Assembly (NCBI RefSeq): GCF_000682675.1
Contig: NZ_AWFA01000016.1
Span: 1-55,852, forward strand
DNA length: 55,852 nt
DNA from: Hyphomonas pacifica
GTDB taxonomy: Bacteria > Pseudomonadota > Alphaproteobacteria > Caulobacterales > Hyphomonadaceae
Reading direction: 5' to 3'
Numbering within the stretch: position 1 is the first letter of the stretch; the number at the start of each line of letters is the position of its first letter. Below, piece by piece: positions 34,180 to 43,458 of this stretch. Below the pieces are notes generated by a model. The model saw only the letters and a list, made by a program, of their open reading frames with translations. It did no database searches and was not told the DNA's origin. A program made the position numbers and the translations under genes.

Positions 34180-35067
34180 CTAGTCCGTGGTAACCGCGAC
34201 AAGCTGACTGCCTGCCGCCCATGTTTCAACGCCGACCGCTGCAAACACCGCATCGTTTTCAGTTTTGGCTGTCCGGCGAAGGTCCTCCAGACGTAGATTA
34301 CGCGCTCGCACCATTTGCTGAGGGGTGCGACCAATCTGCTCGGACTGAACCTGCGTTAGAATTCGGTCAAAATCAGTCGACGATTCTTCAATTGGTGCGC
34401 GCCAGATATCCCGACGTTGGCTGAAGCTATCGAAAACTCGCTTAAGCGCAGTGGAGATCAACTCTTCCCGTTCCTTCATCTCCACCTGAAGATTGCGCGC
34501 AATTTCCTCAATGCGCGACTCCTCCACTCGTTTCGGCGTCGAACACACATAGACGCGTGAGGTGTCATAGATCACCTTGTGCAGTCCGTCTGATTCGCCT
34601 TGCGCACGTAGCTTCGTATCGATTTCGGACGGCTTTATCAGGAGCGAGTTGTCCAAGACTTCGTTGCTCTGAAAGGCGGTCGCATAGCGATCCCAATCAG
34701 CAAAACGGGGCGCTACATAATGGACTTCAGCGCCGGCACGCTCAGCCTTTAATAGGAGGTCATACTGCCCGTCTTCCTCCGCCGTATCGACTTCGAACCG
34801 CCAGAACGGCTTCTCTATGGCGGGTGCGGGCTTCGATGTGTCGCTTCGTCGAAACTGCTTGAGCTCTTGCCCGAGCTTGAACTGAATGAGAAGAGCTACG
34901 CCCGGCCGGTCAAAATGCACGTCGCATCCGATCTCAGCCTCATGCAACAGGCTTGGTAGAAAAGGCACTGGGCGGAGGCCTATGGACTCCAGATGAGCTT
35001 GGACTTCTCTGGTAATCCCATAGCCGTAGGAGAACTCAGACAGGCGTTGCCGCAAATCAAGAGGCAT
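34180..35067 (-). CDS. Putative PD-(D/E)XK-like protein inserted in the transfer region
   Basis: A 295-residue protein of unknown family. Near the N-terminus, EAEIGCDVHFD (about 42-52) and VALLIQFKLGQEL (about 57-69) give an Asp and a Q-x-K pattern as in PD-(D/E)XK nucleases. The rest is mixed alpha/beta with a helical C-terminus. It is on the minus strand, AT-richer than the transfer genes, and separates the ribbon-helix-helix gene from trbB, so it is cargo added to a backbone operon. A defence or anti-defence role is plausible but only inferred. Confidence 0.68.
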   Translation of the reverse strand: MPLDLRQRLSEFSYGYGITREVQAHLESIGLRPVPFLPSLLHEAEIGCDVHFDRPGVALLIQFKLGQELKQFRRSDTSKPAPAIEKPFWRFEVDTAEEDGQYDLLLKAERAGAEVHYVAPRFADWDRYATAFQSNEVLDNSLLIKPSEIDTKLRAQGESDGLHKVIYDTSRVYVCSTPKRVEESRIEEIARNLQVEMKEREELISTALKRVFDSFSQRRDIWRAPIEESSTDFDRILTQVQSEQIGRTPQQMVRARNLRLEDLRRTAKTENDAVFAAVGVETWAAGSQLVAVTTD

Positions 35068-35397
35068 AGTTACCCACTCTATCTATCATCTTCATTGCCC
35101 CTTTCTGACGCGACCAAGGCGATGGTGACAAGTATCCTGAACTGAGCTCCCAGTAACATCTCCGAAGGCGATTCAGATATCAAAACCCATACTTTTCTGA
35201 TCGTGCCGAAAGTGACCTTTCTAAGAGACTATTTGCTGAAAGTCGGTTTCTTCCTGGTAAGCCAACCCCTGCCATCCTTGGTGTCCACGCATTATCCTGC
35301 CTTTGCACGCCGTTACGCTACTACGCCTTCAAGGCTGTTGCCGCTGACCAATTAACGGTCTTCTTGATCGACCCCGTAATCCAATGCGGGGCCGCCA
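35068..35397. other. Intergenic region before trbB
   Basis: 330 bp with no credible gene. The left part is AT-rich and belongs with the inserted gene; it should carry the promoters of that gene and of the trb operon, which lost its link to traG. No clear promoter or terminator could be picked out. Confidence 0.35.
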
Positions 35398-36381
35398 ATG
35401 ACCGTCCACACATTCAAATCCGAAGCTCTCGCCCGCAGCACGCGCATGCTCAGGACTGCGCTCGGGGCCGATGTCGCCGCATGGCTCGAAGACCCTACGG
35501 TTGTCGAGGTCATGCTCAATCCCGACGGGCGCCTGTGGGTGGATCGGCTGAGCGACGGCCTCGCCGACACCGGCGAAGAGCTTTCCGCCGCTGACGGCGA
35601 GCGTATCGTCCGTTTGGTCGCACACCATGTCGGTGCAGAGGTTCATGCTGGCGCTCCGCGTGTGTCCGCGGAGCTGCCGGGAACAGGGGAGCGGTTCGAG
35701 GGGCTTCTGCCGCCCGTGGTCGCCGCGCCGGTCTTCGCGATCCGCAAGCCGGCCGTCGCCGTCTTCACGCTCGAAGATTATGTCGGCGCTGGGATCATGC
35801 CGGAAACTGCGGCAACGGCCTTGCGCGAAGCCATTGCGGCGCGCGCCAATATCCTCGTCGCCGGCGGCACCTCGACCGGCAAGACCACGCTCACCAATGC
35901 CCTGCTGGCGGAAGTCGCCAAATCCTCCGACCGCGTCGTTCTGATCGAGGACACGCGCGAACTCCAATGCCTGACGCCGAACCTGGTCGCGTTGCGAACC
36001 AAGGATGGCGTCGCGTCGCTTTCCGATCTCGTTCGCTCCTCGCTCCGCCTGCGGCCTGACCGCATTCCTATCGGCGAGGTGCGTGGGGCAGAGGCGCTCG
36101 ATCTCCTCAAAGCCTGGGGCACCGGCCACCCCGGCGGGATCGGCACCATCCATGCCGGTTCGGCCCTCGGGGCGCTGCGCCGTCTTGAACAGCTCATCCA
36201 GGAAGCCGTCGTCACCGTGCCCCGCGCGATGATCGCCGAGACGATCGACCTGATCGCCGTCCTCTCGGGACGCGGATCGGCGCGCCGGCTTTCCGAACTC
36301 GCCCGCGTCGAGGGGCTCAATGCGACCGGCGACTACCAAATCCAACCGCTTTTTCACCCCCGAACAGGAGACCATCCATGA
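35398..36381 (+). CDS. trbB: TrbB, secretion ATPase (VirB11 family)
   Basis: Hexameric ATPase powering pilus and channel assembly. The 327-residue protein has the N-terminal domain ([16 protein letters not shown]), Walker [13 protein letters not shown] (about 156-167), the Asp box [10 protein letters not shown] (about 181-190), and [12 protein letters not shown] (about 248-259). Stop overlaps trbC (ATGA). Confidence 0.95.
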   Translation: MTVHTFKSEALARSTRMLRTALGADVAAWLEDPTVVEVMLNPDGRLWVDRLSDGLADTGEELSAADGERIVRLVAHHVGAEVHAGAPRVSAELPGTGERFEGLLPPVVAAPVFAIRKPAVAVFTLEDYVGAGIMPETAATALREAIAARANILVAGGTSTGKTTLTNALLAEVAKSSDRVVLIEDTRELQCLTPNLVALRTKDGVASLSDLVRSSLRLRPDRIPIGEVRGAEALDLLKAWGTGHPGGIGTIHAGSALGALRRLEQLIQEAVVTVPRAMIAETIDLIAVLSGRGSARRLSELARVEGLNATGDYQIQPLFHPRTGDHP

Positions 36382-36707
36382 CCAAAACCACGATCCTTTT
36401 TCCGCGCTGGCCATTCTTCGCGACGGCCCTCGCATTCAGCCTTCTGCTCGTCGCGCCCGCCCATGCGGCGGGCTCGGGCATGCCCTGGGAGGCGCCGCTC
36501 CAGTCGATCCTGGAATCTATCGAAGGGCCGGTCGCCAAGATCGTCGCGGTGATCATCATCATCGTAACCGGACTGACCCTCGCCTTTGGTGACACCTCCG
36601 GCGGCTTCCGGCGCCTCGTACAGATCGTCTTCGGGCTCTCCATCGCCTTCGCGGCGTCGAGCTTCTTCCTGTCTTTCTTCTCCTTCGGCGGCGGGGCGCT
36701 GATCTGA
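36378..36707 (+). CDS. trbC: TrbC, conjugative pilin precursor
   Basis: A 109-residue VirB2-like prepilin. The signal sequence ends near AHAAGS (about 32), followed by two hydrophobic segments (about 52-70 and 82-100). TraF (28037) is the likely maturation protease. It overlaps trbB and trbD. Confidence 0.92.
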   Translation: MTKTTILFPRWPFFATALAFSLLLVAPAHAAGSGMPWEAPLQSILESIEGPVAKIVAVIIIIVTGLTLAFGDTSGGFRRLVQIVFGLSIAFAASSFFLSFFSFGGGALI

Positions 36708-36976
36708 TGCGGGACGCGGCCGACATTCCGGGCTTTCACGCGCCCGTTCACCGCGCGCTGGTCGAGCCGATCTTGCTCGGCGGCGCGCCCCGGGCAGTCG
36801 CCATCGCCAATGGCACGCTCGCAGCGGCCGTCGGACTTGGGCTCAGGCTCTGGGCGGTCGGGATCGCGCTCTGGCTTGTCGGCCATCTCCTCGCGGTCTG
36901 GGCCGCAAAGCGCGACCCCCAGATCGTCGATGTCGCCCGGCGGCATCTCCTTTTTCCAACCTGGTTCGGAGTCTGA
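36707..36976 (+). CDS. trbD: TrbD, VirB3-like inner-membrane protein
   Basis: An 89-residue protein with the VirB3/TrbD pattern: FHAPVHRALVEPILLGGAPR, then two hydrophobic stretches (about 35-70). It helps place the pilin subunits and the TrbE ATPase. The start overlaps the trbC stop. Confidence 0.92.
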   Translation: MRDAADIPGFHAPVHRALVEPILLGGAPRAVAIANGTLAAAVGLGLRLWAVGIALWLVGHLLAVWAAKRDPQIVDVARRHLLFPTWFGV

Positions 36977-36979
36977 GCC

Positions 36980-39439
36980 ATGTTGCGCCTCGCCGAATAC
37001 CGCTCCAAATCCTCGCTCCTCGCCGACTTCCTGCCTTGGGCGGCGCTCGTCGCGCCCGGCGTTATCCTCAACAAGGACGGCAGTCTGCAACGCACGGCAC
37101 GGTTTCGGGGACCTGACCTCGACTCCGCGACACCATCAGAGCTCGTCGCCGTATCCGGCCGTCTCAACAGCGCCTTGCGACGGCTCGGGTCGGGTTGGGC
37201 GGTGTTCGTCGAGGCGCAACGCCTGCCGGCGCGCGACTATCCGCTCTCGCATTTTCCCGATCCCGTGTCCGCGCTCGTCGATGCGGAGCGGCGCGCTCAG
37301 TTCGAGGAGGCATCGAGTCATTTCGAAAGCGGCTACTTCCTGACCTTCGTCTGGATGCCGCCGGCCGACGACGCCAGCCGTGCCGGACGGTGGCTCTATG
37401 AGGATGCCCCCGACAAGGGCATCAATCCGCAGGAGCACGTCGCGAGCTTTACGGCGCGGACGGACCGTCTGCTCGATCTCCTCGACGGCTTCATGCCGGA
37501 AGCGGCCTGGCTCTCCGACGAGGAAACGCTGACCTATCTGCATTCCACGATCTCGACACGCCGACAGCGTGTGCGGGTTCCGGAAACGCCGATGCACCTC
37601 GACGCCCTCCTGGTCGACAACGCCCTTGTCGGCGGTTTGGCGCCGAAGCTAGGCGAAGAACATCTGCGCAACCTCTCCATCATCGGCTTCCCCACGGCTA
37701 CATGGCCCGGACTGCTGGATGAGCTCAACCGCCAGTCCTTCGAATATCGTTGGGTCACGCGCGCCATCTGTCTCGACAAGACCGATGCGACCAAGCTCCT
37801 GACCCGCATCCGGCGGCAGTGGTTCGCCAAGCGCAAATCCATCGCCGCGATCCTGAAAGAGGTGATGACCAACGAAGCTTCAACGCTGCTCGATAGCGAC
37901 GCGGCGAACAAGGCTGCCGACGCCGATGAGGCCTTGCAGGAACTCGGCGCCGATATGGCCGGCGCCGCCTACATCACCGCTACACTGACCGTCTGGGATG
38001 AGGATGAGGCCGTCGCCGATGCCAAGGTGAAGGCGGTCGAAAAGGTCATTCAGGGCCGGGACTTCACTTGCATGCCCGAGACACTGAACGCCATCGAGGC
38101 CTGGCTCGGTTCGCTGCCCGGCCATCTCTACGCCAATGTCCGTCAACCGCCGGTCTCGACCCTCAATCTCGTGCACATGATCCCGATCTCAGCGGTCTGG
38201 GCAGGACCGCCGCGCAACGATCATCTGGACGGTCCGCCGCTTTTTTACGCGGAGACGGAAGGCTCGACCCCGTTCCGTTTTTCGCCTCATGTCGGCGATG
38301 TCGGACACACGCTCGTCGTCGGCCCGACCGGCTCGGGCAAGTCGGTGCTGTTGGCGCTGATGGCATTGCAGTTCCGTCGCTATGCGGGCGCACAGGTCTT
38401 CGCCTTCGATTTCGGCGGCTCGATCCGCTGCGCGACCGTCGCCTGTGGCGGAGACTGGCAGGATCTCGCCGGCGCACTGTCCGATGACGAAACGGCCGTC
38501 CAGCTTCAGCCGCTTCGCAACATTGACGAGACGAGCGAGCGCGCCTGGGCGCAGGACTGGTTGTCCGGCCTGATCGCCCGTGAAGGCGTCACCGTCGATC
38601 CAGTCGCGCGGGACCATCTCTGGTCGGCGCTGACATCGCTCGCCTCGGCGCCCGTCGAAGAACGCACGCTCACGGGACTTTCGGTCCTGTTGCAGTCGAC
38701 CGAACTCAAACAGGCTTTGGCGCCATTCTGTCTTGGCGGTCCCTTCGGACGTTTGCTCGACGCCGAGTCCGAAGAGCTTGGAACGGCCGATTTCCAGGCC
38801 TTCGAAACCGAAGGGCTGATCGGATCGGCCGCGACGCCCGCCGTGCTCGCCTATCTGTTCCATCGGATCGAGGATCGCCTCGACGGACGGCCAAGCCTCA
38901 TCATCGTCGATGAAGGCTGGTTGGCGCTCGATGACGGCACCTTCGGCGGCCAGCTCCGCGAGTGGCTGAAGACACTGAGGAAGAAGAACGCGTCCGTTCT
39001 CTTCGCCACGCAGTCGCTCGCTGATATCGACAACTCTGCCATCGCGCCCGCCATCATCGAGAGCTGCCCGACCCGCATCTTCCTGCCGAACGAACGCGCA
39101 TTCGAGCCGCAGATCGCAGACATCTACCGCCGCTTCGGTCTCAATGAACGCCAGATCGAGATCGTCGCGCGGGCCATGCCGAAGCGCGACTATTACTGTC
39201 AGTCGCGGCGCGGCAATCGGCTCTTCTCGCTCGGTCTCGGTGAGGTCGCGCTCGCCTTCACGGCCGCATCGTCGAAGACCGACCAGGCCGCCATCACCGA
39301 CATGCTCGCCGAACACGGGCGGGACGGCTTCGCCGCCGCCTGGCTCGCACGGCGCGGCCTCGATTGGGCCGTCGAGCTGCTCGGCCCATCCCATGATCCC
39401 GAACCGTCACACCAGACTCAGGAGACGCCCCATGCGTAA
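36980..39439 (+). CDS. trbE: TrbE, VirB4-family ATPase
   Basis: The large ATPase of the channel, 819 residues. It has the CagE/VirB4 N-terminal domain, Walker A VVGPTGSGKSVLL (about 446-458), FAFDFGGSIRC (about 474-484) and Walker B SLIIVDEGWLALDDG (about 639-653), with FATQSLADI after it. The last 8 bases overlap the trbJ start. Confidence 0.95.
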   Translation: MLRLAEYRSKSSLLADFLPWAALVAPGVILNKDGSLQRTARFRGPDLDSATPSELVAVSGRLNSALRRLGSGWAVFVEAQRLPARDYPLSHFPDPVSALVDAERRAQFEEASSHFESGYFLTFVWMPPADDASRAGRWLYEDAPDKGINPQEHVASFTARTDRLLDLLDGFMPEAAWLSDEETLTYLHSTISTRRQRVRVPETPMHLDALLVDNALVGGLAPKLGEEHLRNLSIIGFPTATWPGLLDELNRQSFEYRWVTRAICLDKTDATKLLTRIRRQWFAKRKSIAAILKEVMTNEASTLLDSDAANKAADADEALQELGADMAGAAYITATLTVWDEDEAVADAKVKAVEKVIQGRDFTCMPETLNAIEAWLGSLPGHLYANVRQPPVSTLNLVHMIPISAVWAGPPRNDHLDGPPLFYAETEGSTPFRFSPHVGDVGHTLVVGPTGSGKSVLLALMALQFRRYAGAQVFAFDFGGSIRCATVACGGDWQDLAGALSDDETAVQLQPLRNIDETSERAWAQDWLSGLIAREGVTVDPVARDHLWSALTSLASAPVEERTLTGLSVLLQSTELKQALAPFCLGGPFGRLLDAESEELGTADFQAFETEGLIGSAATPAVLAYLFHRIEDRLDGRPSLIIVDEGWLALDDGTFGGQLREWLKTLRKKNASVLFATQSLADIDNSAIAPAIIESCPTRIFLPNERAFEPQIADIYRRFGLNERQIEIVARAMPKRDYYCQSRRGNRLFSLGLGEVALAFTAASSKTDQAAITDMLAEHGRDGFAAAWLARRGLDWAVELLGPSHDPEPSHQTQETPHA

Positions 39440-40172
39440 GAAACTCGCTGCCCTCATGATTACTGGCGCCATGGCCTTCGCGCCGATGCAGCCTGCCTAT
39501 GCCCTGTTCGGTTTCGGCGACATCGTGTTCGACCCGTCGAATTATGCCGAGAACGTACTGACGGCCGCACGGACACTCGAACAGATCAACAATCAGATTC
39601 AACAACTTCAGAACGAAGCGCAGATGCTGATCAATCAGGCCCGCAATCTCGCAAGCCTGCCATATTCCTCGCTCGCCCAGCTTCAGGCCACCATCGCGCG
39701 CACCCAGCACCTCCTGAGCGAGGCCCAGAACATCGCCTATCAGGTCTCCGAGATCGAGACCGCCTTCAACGAACAGTATGGCGAGGCTGCCGCAGCGGGT
39801 GATTTCGGAACAATGATCGCCAGCGCCGAAGCGCGCTGGCACAACTCGGTGGCCGGCTACGAAGACGCGCTGAAGGTCCAGGCCGGCGTTGTCGGCAATA
39901 TCGAACGGACACGTTCTGAACTGAGCAATCTCGTCGCGCAGAGCCAGGGCGCGACCGGCGCCCTGCAGGCGACCCAAGCCGGCAATCAGCTTCTCGCATT
40001 GCAAAGCCAGCAGATGACGGATCTTACCGCCGCCGTTGCCGCGCAGAACCGCGCGCAGGCGCTGGATGCGGCCCGACGCGCCTCCGCTGAGGCTCAGGCC
40101 CGCGAAAACCTCAATCGCTTCCTCGACTACGGCAGCGGCTACGCGCCGACCACCGTCACCATGTTCCGGTAG
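39432..40172 (+). CDS. trbJ: TrbJ, VirB5-like periplasmic protein
   Basis: A 246-residue secreted protein. A signal peptide (MRKKLAALMITGAMAFAP, cut near AYA, about 24) is followed by long Gln-rich coiled-coil helices (EQINNQIQQLQNEAQMLINQ and a second set near 190). ATG 39432 is chosen; the frame extends far upstream inside trbE. VirB5 proteins sit at the pilus tip. Confidence 0.92.
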   Translation: MRKKLAALMITGAMAFAPMQPAYALFGFGDIVFDPSNYAENVLTAARTLEQINNQIQQLQNEAQMLINQARNLASLPYSSLAQLQATIARTQHLLSEAQNIAYQVSEIETAFNEQYGEAAAAGDFGTMIASAEARWHNSVAGYEDALKVQAGVVGNIERTRSELSNLVAQSQGATGALQATQAGNQLLALQSQQMTDLTAAVAAQNRAQALDAARRASAEAQARENLNRFLDYGSGYAPTTVTMFR

Positions 40173-40178
40173 GGGGAG

Positions 40179-40451
40179 ATGCGCAGCTCTCCCGACCAGA
40201 TTCTCCGGCTTGTCGCCTTCGGCCTCGGCGCGCTCTCCGCGCTCTTCGCCGCCGTCGAACTAGAGAACACCGTCGCGCCGGAAACGCCGGCCGTTTCGCC
40301 CGTGACACACGATCCGTTGCAGGCAGAGCTTGTGCGTTGCCGGTCGATAACGCCGGAAGATCTGGACACCGATACAGCCTGCCGCGCCGCTTGGGCAGAG
40401 CATCGCCGCCGCTTTCTCGGCCTTTCCAGCGGCAACCCCGAGAAGGAGTAG
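40179..40451 (+). CDS. trbK: TrbK-alt, putative entry-exclusion protein
   Basis: A 90-residue protein with one N-terminal membrane segment (about 8-25) and a periplasmic part with two conserved Cys (LVRCRS and DTACRAAWAEHRRRFLG). This is the TrbK-alt pattern of alphaproteobacterial trb operons; in RP4, TrbK blocks uptake of a second copy. No lipobox is present, unlike RP4 TrbK. Confidence 0.82.
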   Translation: MRSSPDQILRLVAFGLGALSALFAAVELENTVAPETPAVSPVTHDPLQAELVRCRSITPEDLDTDTACRAAWAEHRRRFLGLSSGNPEKE

Positions 40452-40454
40452 AGC

Positions 40455-41741
40455 ATGGACGGCGTAGGTGTCATCGACCGGTTCCTGCAGGTCTTCACCT
40501 CCTACATCGATTCAGGCTTCGGCCTGCTCGGGGGCGATGTCGCGTTCCTCGCGACGACGCTGATCGTCATCGACGTGACGCTCGCCTCGTTGTTCTGGGC
40601 CTGGGGGGCAGACGACGACATTCTCGCCCGTCTCGTCAAGAAGACGCTCTTCGTCGGGATCTTCGCCTACATCATCGGCAACTGGAACGCGCTCGCCCGG
40701 ATCGTGTTCGAGAGCTTTGCCGGTCTCGGGCTCATCGCTTCAGGTGGCAGCCTGAGCGCCGGGGAACTTCTCCAGCCCGGCCGCATCGCCGAAGTCGGCC
40801 TCGAAGCCGGCCGGCCGATCCTCGCGTCCATCGCCGATCTAATGGGGTTCGTCTCCTTCTTCGAGAATTTCCTCCAGATCATCATCCTGCTGTTCGCCTG
40901 GCTGGTCGTTCTCCTGTCCTTCTTCATTCTCGCAATCCAGCTATTCGTCACGCTGATCGAGTTCAAGCTGGCGACCCTGGCGGGCTTCATCCTCGTGCCC
41001 TTCGGCCTCTTCAACAAAACCGCCTTCATGGCAGAGCGTGTGCTGGGCCTGGTCATCTCGTCCGGCGTCAAGGTGCTGGTGCTCGCCGTGATCGTTGGCA
41101 TCGGCTCGACCATCTTTGGCGAATTCACCGCTGGGTTCACCGGCGAGCCGACCATTGAAGACGCCATGGCCATCGTGCTTGCCGCGCTCTCCTTGCTCGC
41201 GCTCGGTATCTTCGGGCCGGGCATCGCCAACGGCATTGTCTCGGGCGGCCCGCAACTGGGTGCAGGCGCAGCCGTGGGCGCTGGTCTTGCCGCTGGCGGT
41301 CTGGCGGTTGGCGGTCTCGCCGGCGCCCGAATGGCCGTGGGAGCAGCCGGCGCCGGAGCACGCGGCGCTGCGGCGGTCGCTGGCGGCGCGTCGACCGCCT
41401 ATCGCATGGGGAACGCGGCTGCTGGCGGCGGTGCCTCTGGTGTCGCCGCAGGTATTGCCAGTGTCGGAAAAGCCAGCGTCGGCGCTGCGACTAGCCCGCT
41501 CCGCCGCTCCATGAGCGAGAGCTACCGCTCCGGTTCACGCGCCGCATTCGAAGCGACTGCCGGCAAGTTTAGCAATAGCCCCGAGCCAACCGCGTCGGCG
41601 AACAATGGGCCGCCTGCTTGGGCACGCCGCATGAAACACCAACAATCCCTTCACCACGGTGCCGCCGTTGCTGCCCATGCCGTTCGCTCCGGCGACCATG
41701 GTGGCGGTGGAACCGCCGTCAGCCTTTCGGAGAAATCATGA
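40455..41741 (+). CDS. trbL: TrbL, VirB6-like polytopic membrane protein
   Basis: A 428-residue inner-membrane channel protein. Five to six hydrophobic segments lie between about 30 and 270, followed by a Gly/Ala-rich stretch (about 270-350) and a disordered tail. The stop overlaps the trbF start. Confidence 0.93.
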   Translation: MDGVGVIDRFLQVFTSYIDSGFGLLGGDVAFLATTLIVIDVTLASLFWAWGADDDILARLVKKTLFVGIFAYIIGNWNALARIVFESFAGLGLIASGGSLSAGELLQPGRIAEVGLEAGRPILASIADLMGFVSFFENFLQIIILLFAWLVVLLSFFILAIQLFVTLIEFKLATLAGFILVPFGLFNKTAFMAERVLGLVISSGVKVLVLAVIVGIGSTIFGEFTAGFTGEPTIEDAMAIVLAALSLLALGIFGPGIANGIVSGGPQLGAGAAVGAGLAAGGLAVGGLAGARMAVGAAGAGARGAAAVAGGASTAYRMGNAAAGGGASGVAAGIASVGKASVGAATSPLRRSMSESYRSGSRAAFEATAGKFSNSPEPTASANNGPPAWARRMKHQQSLHHGAAVAAHAVRSGDHGGGGTAVSLSEKS

Positions 41742-42424
41742 TGTTCCGTCGTCCAAGCGTTCGCTATGCCAAGACCCCTGGACCCGTCACGCCCTATCAG
41801 AAAGCCGCCCAAGCCTGGGACGACCGCATCGGGTCCGCTCGTGTGCAGGCGAGGAACTGGCGGCTTATGGCGTTTGGCTCATTGCTGCTTTCCGCCGGAC
41901 TCAGTGCGGCGCTGGCCTGGCAATCCACGCAAGGGACGATCACGCCCTATGTCGTGGAAGTGGATCGGCTCGGCGCAGCTCAAGCCGTGGCGCCCGCCAT
42001 CGCCGACTTCCGTCCAACCGATCCGCAGATCGCCTACCACCTGTCGCGTTTCATCGAGAATGTGCGCCAAATCCCCGCTGATCCCATCGTGCTGCGCCAG
42101 AATTGGCTGCACGCTTACGACTTCACGACCGATAGGGGCGCGCTGGCTCTGAACGACTATGCCCGGGTGAACGATCCCTTCGCCAAGGTCGGCGATACGC
42201 AAATCTCGGTCGAGGTTTCCAGCGTCATCCGTGCCTCCGAGAGCAGCTTCCGCATCGCCTGGATTGAGCGCCGCTATGTCAACGGACAACTCGCCGCGAC
42301 CGAACGCTGGACCGCCATTCTTACCATCGTCCTGCAACAGCCGCGCGACGCCGAGCGCCTGCGCAAGAATCCGCTCGGCATTTTCGTCAACGCCATCAAC
42401 TGGTCCCGGGAGACTGCCCAATGA
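41738..42424 (+). CDS. trbF: TrbF, VirB8-like protein
   Basis: A 228-residue bitopic protein: cytoplasmic N-terminus with the TPYQKAAQAWDDRIGSARVQ family signature, one membrane segment (about 45-64), and a periplasmic VirB8 domain (YARVNDPFAKVG, IAWIERRYVNGQL, NPLGIFVNAINWSRE). The ATG at 41738 overlaps the trbL stop; ATG at 41741 is an alternative. Confidence 0.93.
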   Translation: MMFRRPSVRYAKTPGPVTPYQKAAQAWDDRIGSARVQARNWRLMAFGSLLLSAGLSAALAWQSTQGTITPYVVEVDRLGAAQAVAPAIADFRPTDPQIAYHLSRFIENVRQIPADPIVLRQNWLHAYDFTTDRGALALNDYARVNDPFAKVGDTQISVEVSSVIRASESSFRIAWIERRYVNGQLAATERWTAILTIVLQQPRDAERLRKNPLGIFVNAINWSRETAQ

Positions 42425-43458
42425 CAAAAACACTTCACACCGCAAAAGCCTCCATCGCTGTTCTGCTTGCCGCCTCGGCGTTATCGGGCTGCGCGACGTT
42501 CAAGCCGCCGGAAATCGCCTATGACGAGCCACCCATCGAGGCGACGCTTCTGCCTGAGCCTGAGCGACCCGTGCGGATCGTCGAACGCTCCAAACCGCTT
42601 CCATTACCGGGGCAGCTCAAGCCCGTTGGTGGGGAAACTTCGGAACCTGAATCCGCTAACCCCGCCGAACGCGTCAATGAAGCGAACGCCGCCGCACGCA
42701 TGGAACCCGTGCGCGACGGGTTCATCAACGCGGTGCAGCTCTACCCCTACAGCGAAGGCGCGCTCTATCAGGTCTACGCGTCGCCGGGACAGATCACCGA
42801 CATCGCCCTGCAGCCCGGCGAGAAGCTGGTCGGGTCCGGTCCGATTGCGGCCGGCGACACGGCGCGATGGATCATCGGCGACACGCAGAGCGGATCGGGC
42901 AGTTCGCAGCGCATCCACATTCTGGTTAAACCGACGCGGCCCGATCTTCAGACCAATCTCGTCATCAATACCGACAAGCGGACCTACCACCTTGAACTGA
43001 GAGCGAACCCATCCGCTTATATGGCTTCGGTCTCCTGGACTTATGCCGAGGATGCCCTGATCGCGCTCAGGCGGCGCAACGCCGATGCGGAAGCGGCCTT
43101 GCCGATCGGACGCGACGTCGCACTGGATTCCTTGCGCTTCCGCTATCGGATCGAGGGCGACCGCGCGCCCTGGCGGCCGCTGCGCGCCTTTGATGATGGG
43201 CGACAGGTCTTCATCGAGTTTCCGCGCGGGATTGGCCAAGGCGAAATGCCGCCGCTTTTTGTCATCGGGCCGGAAGGCGAAGGCCAACTCGTCAACTACC
43301 GTATCCGCCGCAACTACATGATCGTCGACCGCCTCTTCGCTGCCGCCGAACTGCGCTTAGGTGACAAGCAGAAACGCGTCCGGATCGTCCGCACGGATGA
43401 AGTGACACGCGGCGCCCAAACCGCTTCGCTCCATAGCAATGTGGGGCCGCGCAAATGA
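42421..43458 (+). CDS. trbG: TrbG, VirB9-like protein
   Basis: A 345-residue outer-membrane complex protein. A signal sequence with a lipobox (ALSGC, about 22-26) suggests a lipoprotein, covering the role that VirB7 plays elsewhere. The C-terminal half holds VirB9 features (VFIEFPRGIGQGEMPPLFV, NYRIRRNYMIVDRLF). Overlaps both neighbours by 4 bp. Confidence 0.93.
   Translation: MTKTLHTAKASIAVLLAASALSGCATFKPPEIAYDEPPIEATLLPEPERPVRIVERSKPLPLPGQLKPVGGETSEPESANPAERVNEANAAARMEPVRDGFINAVQLYPYSEGALYQVYASPGQITDIALQPGEKLVGSGPIAAGDTARWIIGDTQSGSGSSQRIHILVKPTRPDLQTNLVINTDKRTYHLELRANPSAYMASVSWTYAEDALIALRRRNADAEAALPIGRDVALDSLRFRYRIEGDRAPWRPLRAFDDGRQVFIEFPRGIGQGEMPPLFVIGPEGEGQLVNYRIRRNYMIVDRLFAAAELRLGDKQKRVRIVRTDEVTRGAQTASLHSNVGPRK

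Noticed and set aside
35329..36435. Open frame of 368 codons on the minus strand, antisense to trbB
   Set aside because: Shadow of trbB; composition is atypical and no motif is present.
38189..39394. Open frame of 401 codons on the minus strand, antisense to trbE
   Set aside because: The opposite strand encodes the ATPase core of TrbE with intact Walker motifs; the antisense protein has no recognisable domain.
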